Source: Cyanobacteria bacterium T3Sed10_344R1 (GTDB lineage Bacteria > Cyanobacteriota > Cyanobacteriia > Phormidesmidales > Phormidesmidaceae). Taken from it: 7,748 nucleotides of DNA. The translations under genes were made by a program, and so were the position numbers. The stretch lies in assembly GCA_003566335.1 (NCBI GenBank), contig PXDR01000184.1, positions 1 through 7,748 of the forward strand. Direction: 5' to 3'. Of the stretch, positions 6,752 through 7,748 are shown piece after piece. A model generated the notes under the pieces. The model made no database searches, was not told where the DNA came from, and worked only from the letters and a program-made list of their open reading frames with translations. How positions within the stretch are numbered: the first letter of the stretch is position 1; every line of letters starts with the position of its first letter.

Positions 6752-6793
6752 TGCGATAGCGCCAGCGCTGACTTGTCAGTTCGCACCTCTATC
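6752..6793 (+). repeat. Structured palindromic repeat, copy 2
   Basis: The 35-bp core at 6752-6786 matches the reverse complement of 3884-3918 at 33 positions. The two differences, at 6763 and 6774, are in the loops of the inner hairpins (AGCGC-CA-GCGCT at 6758-6769 and CTGAC-TT-GTCAG at 6768-6779). The outer stem is only TGCGA/TCGCA (6752-6756 with 6781-6785) and becomes irregular beyond that, so this copy looks partly decayed at its left end. It lies between divergent genes. Confidence 0.75.
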
Positions 6794-6836
6794 TTGGCAC
6801 GTGATTTGGGTTCATCTTGGCACGTCATTCGGGTTC
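6791..6836. repeat. 23-bp tandem repeat pair with CACGT core
   Basis: Positions 6791-6813 and 6814-6836 are adjacent 23-bp copies with 21 identical bases. Each contains ATCTTGGCACGT and ends in GGGTTC; the first has the palindrome CACGTG (6799-6804), the second CACGTC. The first copy overlaps the last three bases of the structured repeat. A paired site in a divergent promoter region suggests operator boxes, but no named regulator fits with confidence. Confidence 0.8.
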
Positions 6837-6930
6837 GGCCTTGGGGTTCGACGGCGACCGGGATGACCCCTAGGGGGATTCCTGCCATAATCAAGCATTG
6901 AGCCGCCGTCTGGCAGCTTTTCCCCAACCC

Positions 6931-6970
6931 GTCCACAAGTAATCCAGTCCGCAAGCCGCTAGTCCGCAAG
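6931..6970. repeat. Three GTCCRCAAG boxes upstream of the coiled-coil gene
   Basis: GTCCACAAG (6931-6939), GTCCGCAAG (6947-6955) and GTCCGCAAG (6962-6970) are spaced 16 and 15 bases apart. The last ends 18 bases before the ATG at 6989. The last two share a longer match, AGTCCGCAAGC. The position near the start would suit a repressor or translational control site, or a recent small duplication. Confidence 0.7.
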
Positions 6971-6988
6971 CAATAAAGAGCAGTTCTG

Positions 6989-7748
6989 ATGAGGCGATCC
7001 CAACTTTTAATCCAGGCCGCAGGGGCGGCGCTGCTGGCAACCCTGCTGGGTAGCGTCGGCAGCCCAGCCGTCCAGGCCCAGGGAACAGCCCCCACCCTTG
7101 CCCAAACCCCGGCGGCAGAGCGGGCGGAACTAGAGCGGCTGCAGCAAGAAGCTAACCTAGCCTTTAGCCGGGCCACGACGCTGTTTGTGGTGCTGTTGGG
7201 GGCGATGGTGGTGATGATGGCGGTGGGGGTGGGCCTGCTGTGGATGATGCGGCGCTCGGTGATTCGGGAAGTGGCCAGCCTGGTGCAGGCCCAGATGAAG
7301 GAGATGGGGAACATCGAGGACAAGGTGCGCACCGCCACCCACACCTTGGACGGCTTGCTGAAGGAAGCGGAAACCCTGACCCACGGCATTAGCGCCGAGT
7401 CTGATAGCTTTAAGCACACGGTGACCGCTAAGCGCGATTTGCTGGCCCAACTGGTCGAAGATCTCAGCCAGTTCAAAACCCAGACCCTGATGGACTGGCA
7501 AACCCATCTGGCTACGGTGACCCAAAAGCTGGGCAGCCTAGAAACCGATTTCACCAGTCAAGTCAGCCAACTGCGGCAGCGGGCGACCCATAGCTTTGAC
7601 CATCTCCATACCGAAGCGCAGCAGCAGCAAAACAGCATTCTCCAAGGGTTAGACCAAGACAAAACCCTGTTTCTCCAGACCCTCAGTACCCTGCGCCAGT
7701 CGGCTACGGTAGAGCGCGATCGCACCCTCGACAATCTGCGACAGCTCC
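6989..7748 (+). CDS. Exported/membrane-anchored coiled-coil protein, N-terminal part (probable TPR-type protein)
   Basis: An open frame begins at ATG 6989 and runs off the right edge without a stop, giving 253 visible residues. Residues 1-30 look like a signal peptide (MRRSQLL, a hydrophobic core, then AVQA before QG). Residues 63-87 form a strong membrane segment (LFVVLLGAMVVMMAVGVGLLW) followed by MMRRS. From about 91 onward there is a long, Gln/Leu/Glu-rich helical region with heptad-like spacing, typical of a coiled coil. I recall cyanobacterial proteins with this same plan (signal, membrane helix, EVASLV.AQM.EM.NIE-like start, coiled coil) that end in tetratricopeptide repeats, so a TPR C-terminus is expected beyond the window; this is from memory and unproven here. 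A weak AAAGAG lies eight bases upstream of the ATG. It is divergent from the nitroreductase gene. Confidence 0.8.
   Translation, partial: MRRSQLLIQAAGAALLATLLGSVGSPAVQAQGTAPTLAQTPAAERAELERLQQEANLAFSRATTLFVVLLGAMVVMMAVGVGLLWMMRRSVIREVASLVQAQMKEMGNIEDKVRTATHTLDGLLKEAETLTHGISAESDSFKHTVTAKRDLLAQLVEDLSQFKTQTLMDWQTHLATVTQKLGSLETDFTSQVSQLRQRATHSFDHLHTEAQQQQNSILQGLDQDKTLFLQTLSTLRQSATVERDRTLDNLRQL
7716..7723. repeat. HIP1 octamer GCGATCGC
   Basis: Exact HIP1 copy inside the coiled-coil gene near the right edge; fourth copy in the window. Confidence 0.9.

Larger units (their letters stand above)
6618..6988. other. Divergent, repeat-rich intergenic region
   Basis: This 371-bp gap separates the minus-strand nitroreductase gene from the plus-strand coiled-coil gene, so promoters for both must lie here or be shared. 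I cannot point to a convincing -35/-10 pair for either direction. It contains four different repeat types in order: a 13-bp unit in three copies, a structured palindromic element, a 23-bp tandem pair, and three GTCCRCAAG boxes. The stretch 6837-6930 shows no clear structure beyond a further GGGGTTCG near 6843. No convincing small gene was seen. Confidence 0.7.

Noticed and set aside
6692..6970. CRISPR array
   Set aside because: The repeats here are short, of several different types, and lack regular unique spacers; no cas genes are present.
6727..7554. 275-codon minus-strand open frame
   Set aside because: It is antisense to the coiled-coil gene, is rich in Ser/Arg with no recognisable domain, and ends inside the structured repeat. 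The plus strand has a coherent signal peptide, membrane helix and coiled coil.

Overview
The window looks like chromosomal DNA from a GC-rich cyanobacterium. It begins inside ndhJ, a subunit of the photosynthetic-type NDH-1 complex. It carries four copies of the cyanobacterial octamer GCGATCGC (HIP1), and the other gene families are ones common in cyanobacteria. No lineage more precise than cyanobacterium can be fixed from the sequence alone; the GC content would suit Leptolyngbya-like or Nodosilinea-like groups, but that is a guess.

Layout: (1) 1-518, 3' part of ndhJ on the + strand, whose reading frame runs off the left edge. (2) 519-754, an intergenic stretch with a strong 12-bp terminator hairpin. 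(3) 755-2143, a complete + strand gene for a DUF2252 protein, with kinase-like motifs in an apparently permuted order. (4) 2160-6617, three - strand genes with short gaps, read in the order two-domain nitroreductase (SagB-like), AEC-family membrane transporter, and a peptidoglycan-binding/Cache-like membrane protein without an output domain. The last gene converges on the DUF2252 gene with only 16 bp between the stops. (5) 6618-6988, a divergent intergenic region unusually dense in repeats: a 13-bp unit repeated three times, a structured palindromic element, a 23-bp tandem pair and three GTCCRCAAG boxes. (6) 6989 to the right edge, the open 5' part of a + strand gene for an exported or membrane-anchored coiled-coil protein, probably the N-terminus of a TPR-type cyanobacterial protein.

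How the genes relate: NdhJ belongs to a ndhC-K-J type operon that ends at or before the terminator. The three - strand genes are close enough to be co-transcribed, but their products (flavin oxidoreductase, organic-anion-type carrier, envelope sensor-like protein) do not form a known pathway, so a joint role is only a hypothesis.

The most unusual signal is the structured repeat. Two copies in opposite orientations (3877-3926 and about 6752-6793) share a 35-bp core with 33 identities. Both substitutions fall in the predicted hairpin loops. One copy lies in frame inside the signal-peptide region of the peptidoglycan-binding/Cache-like gene, recalling palindromic elements that become part of proteins. 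No CRISPR array, tRNA, rRNA or transposase gene was seen.
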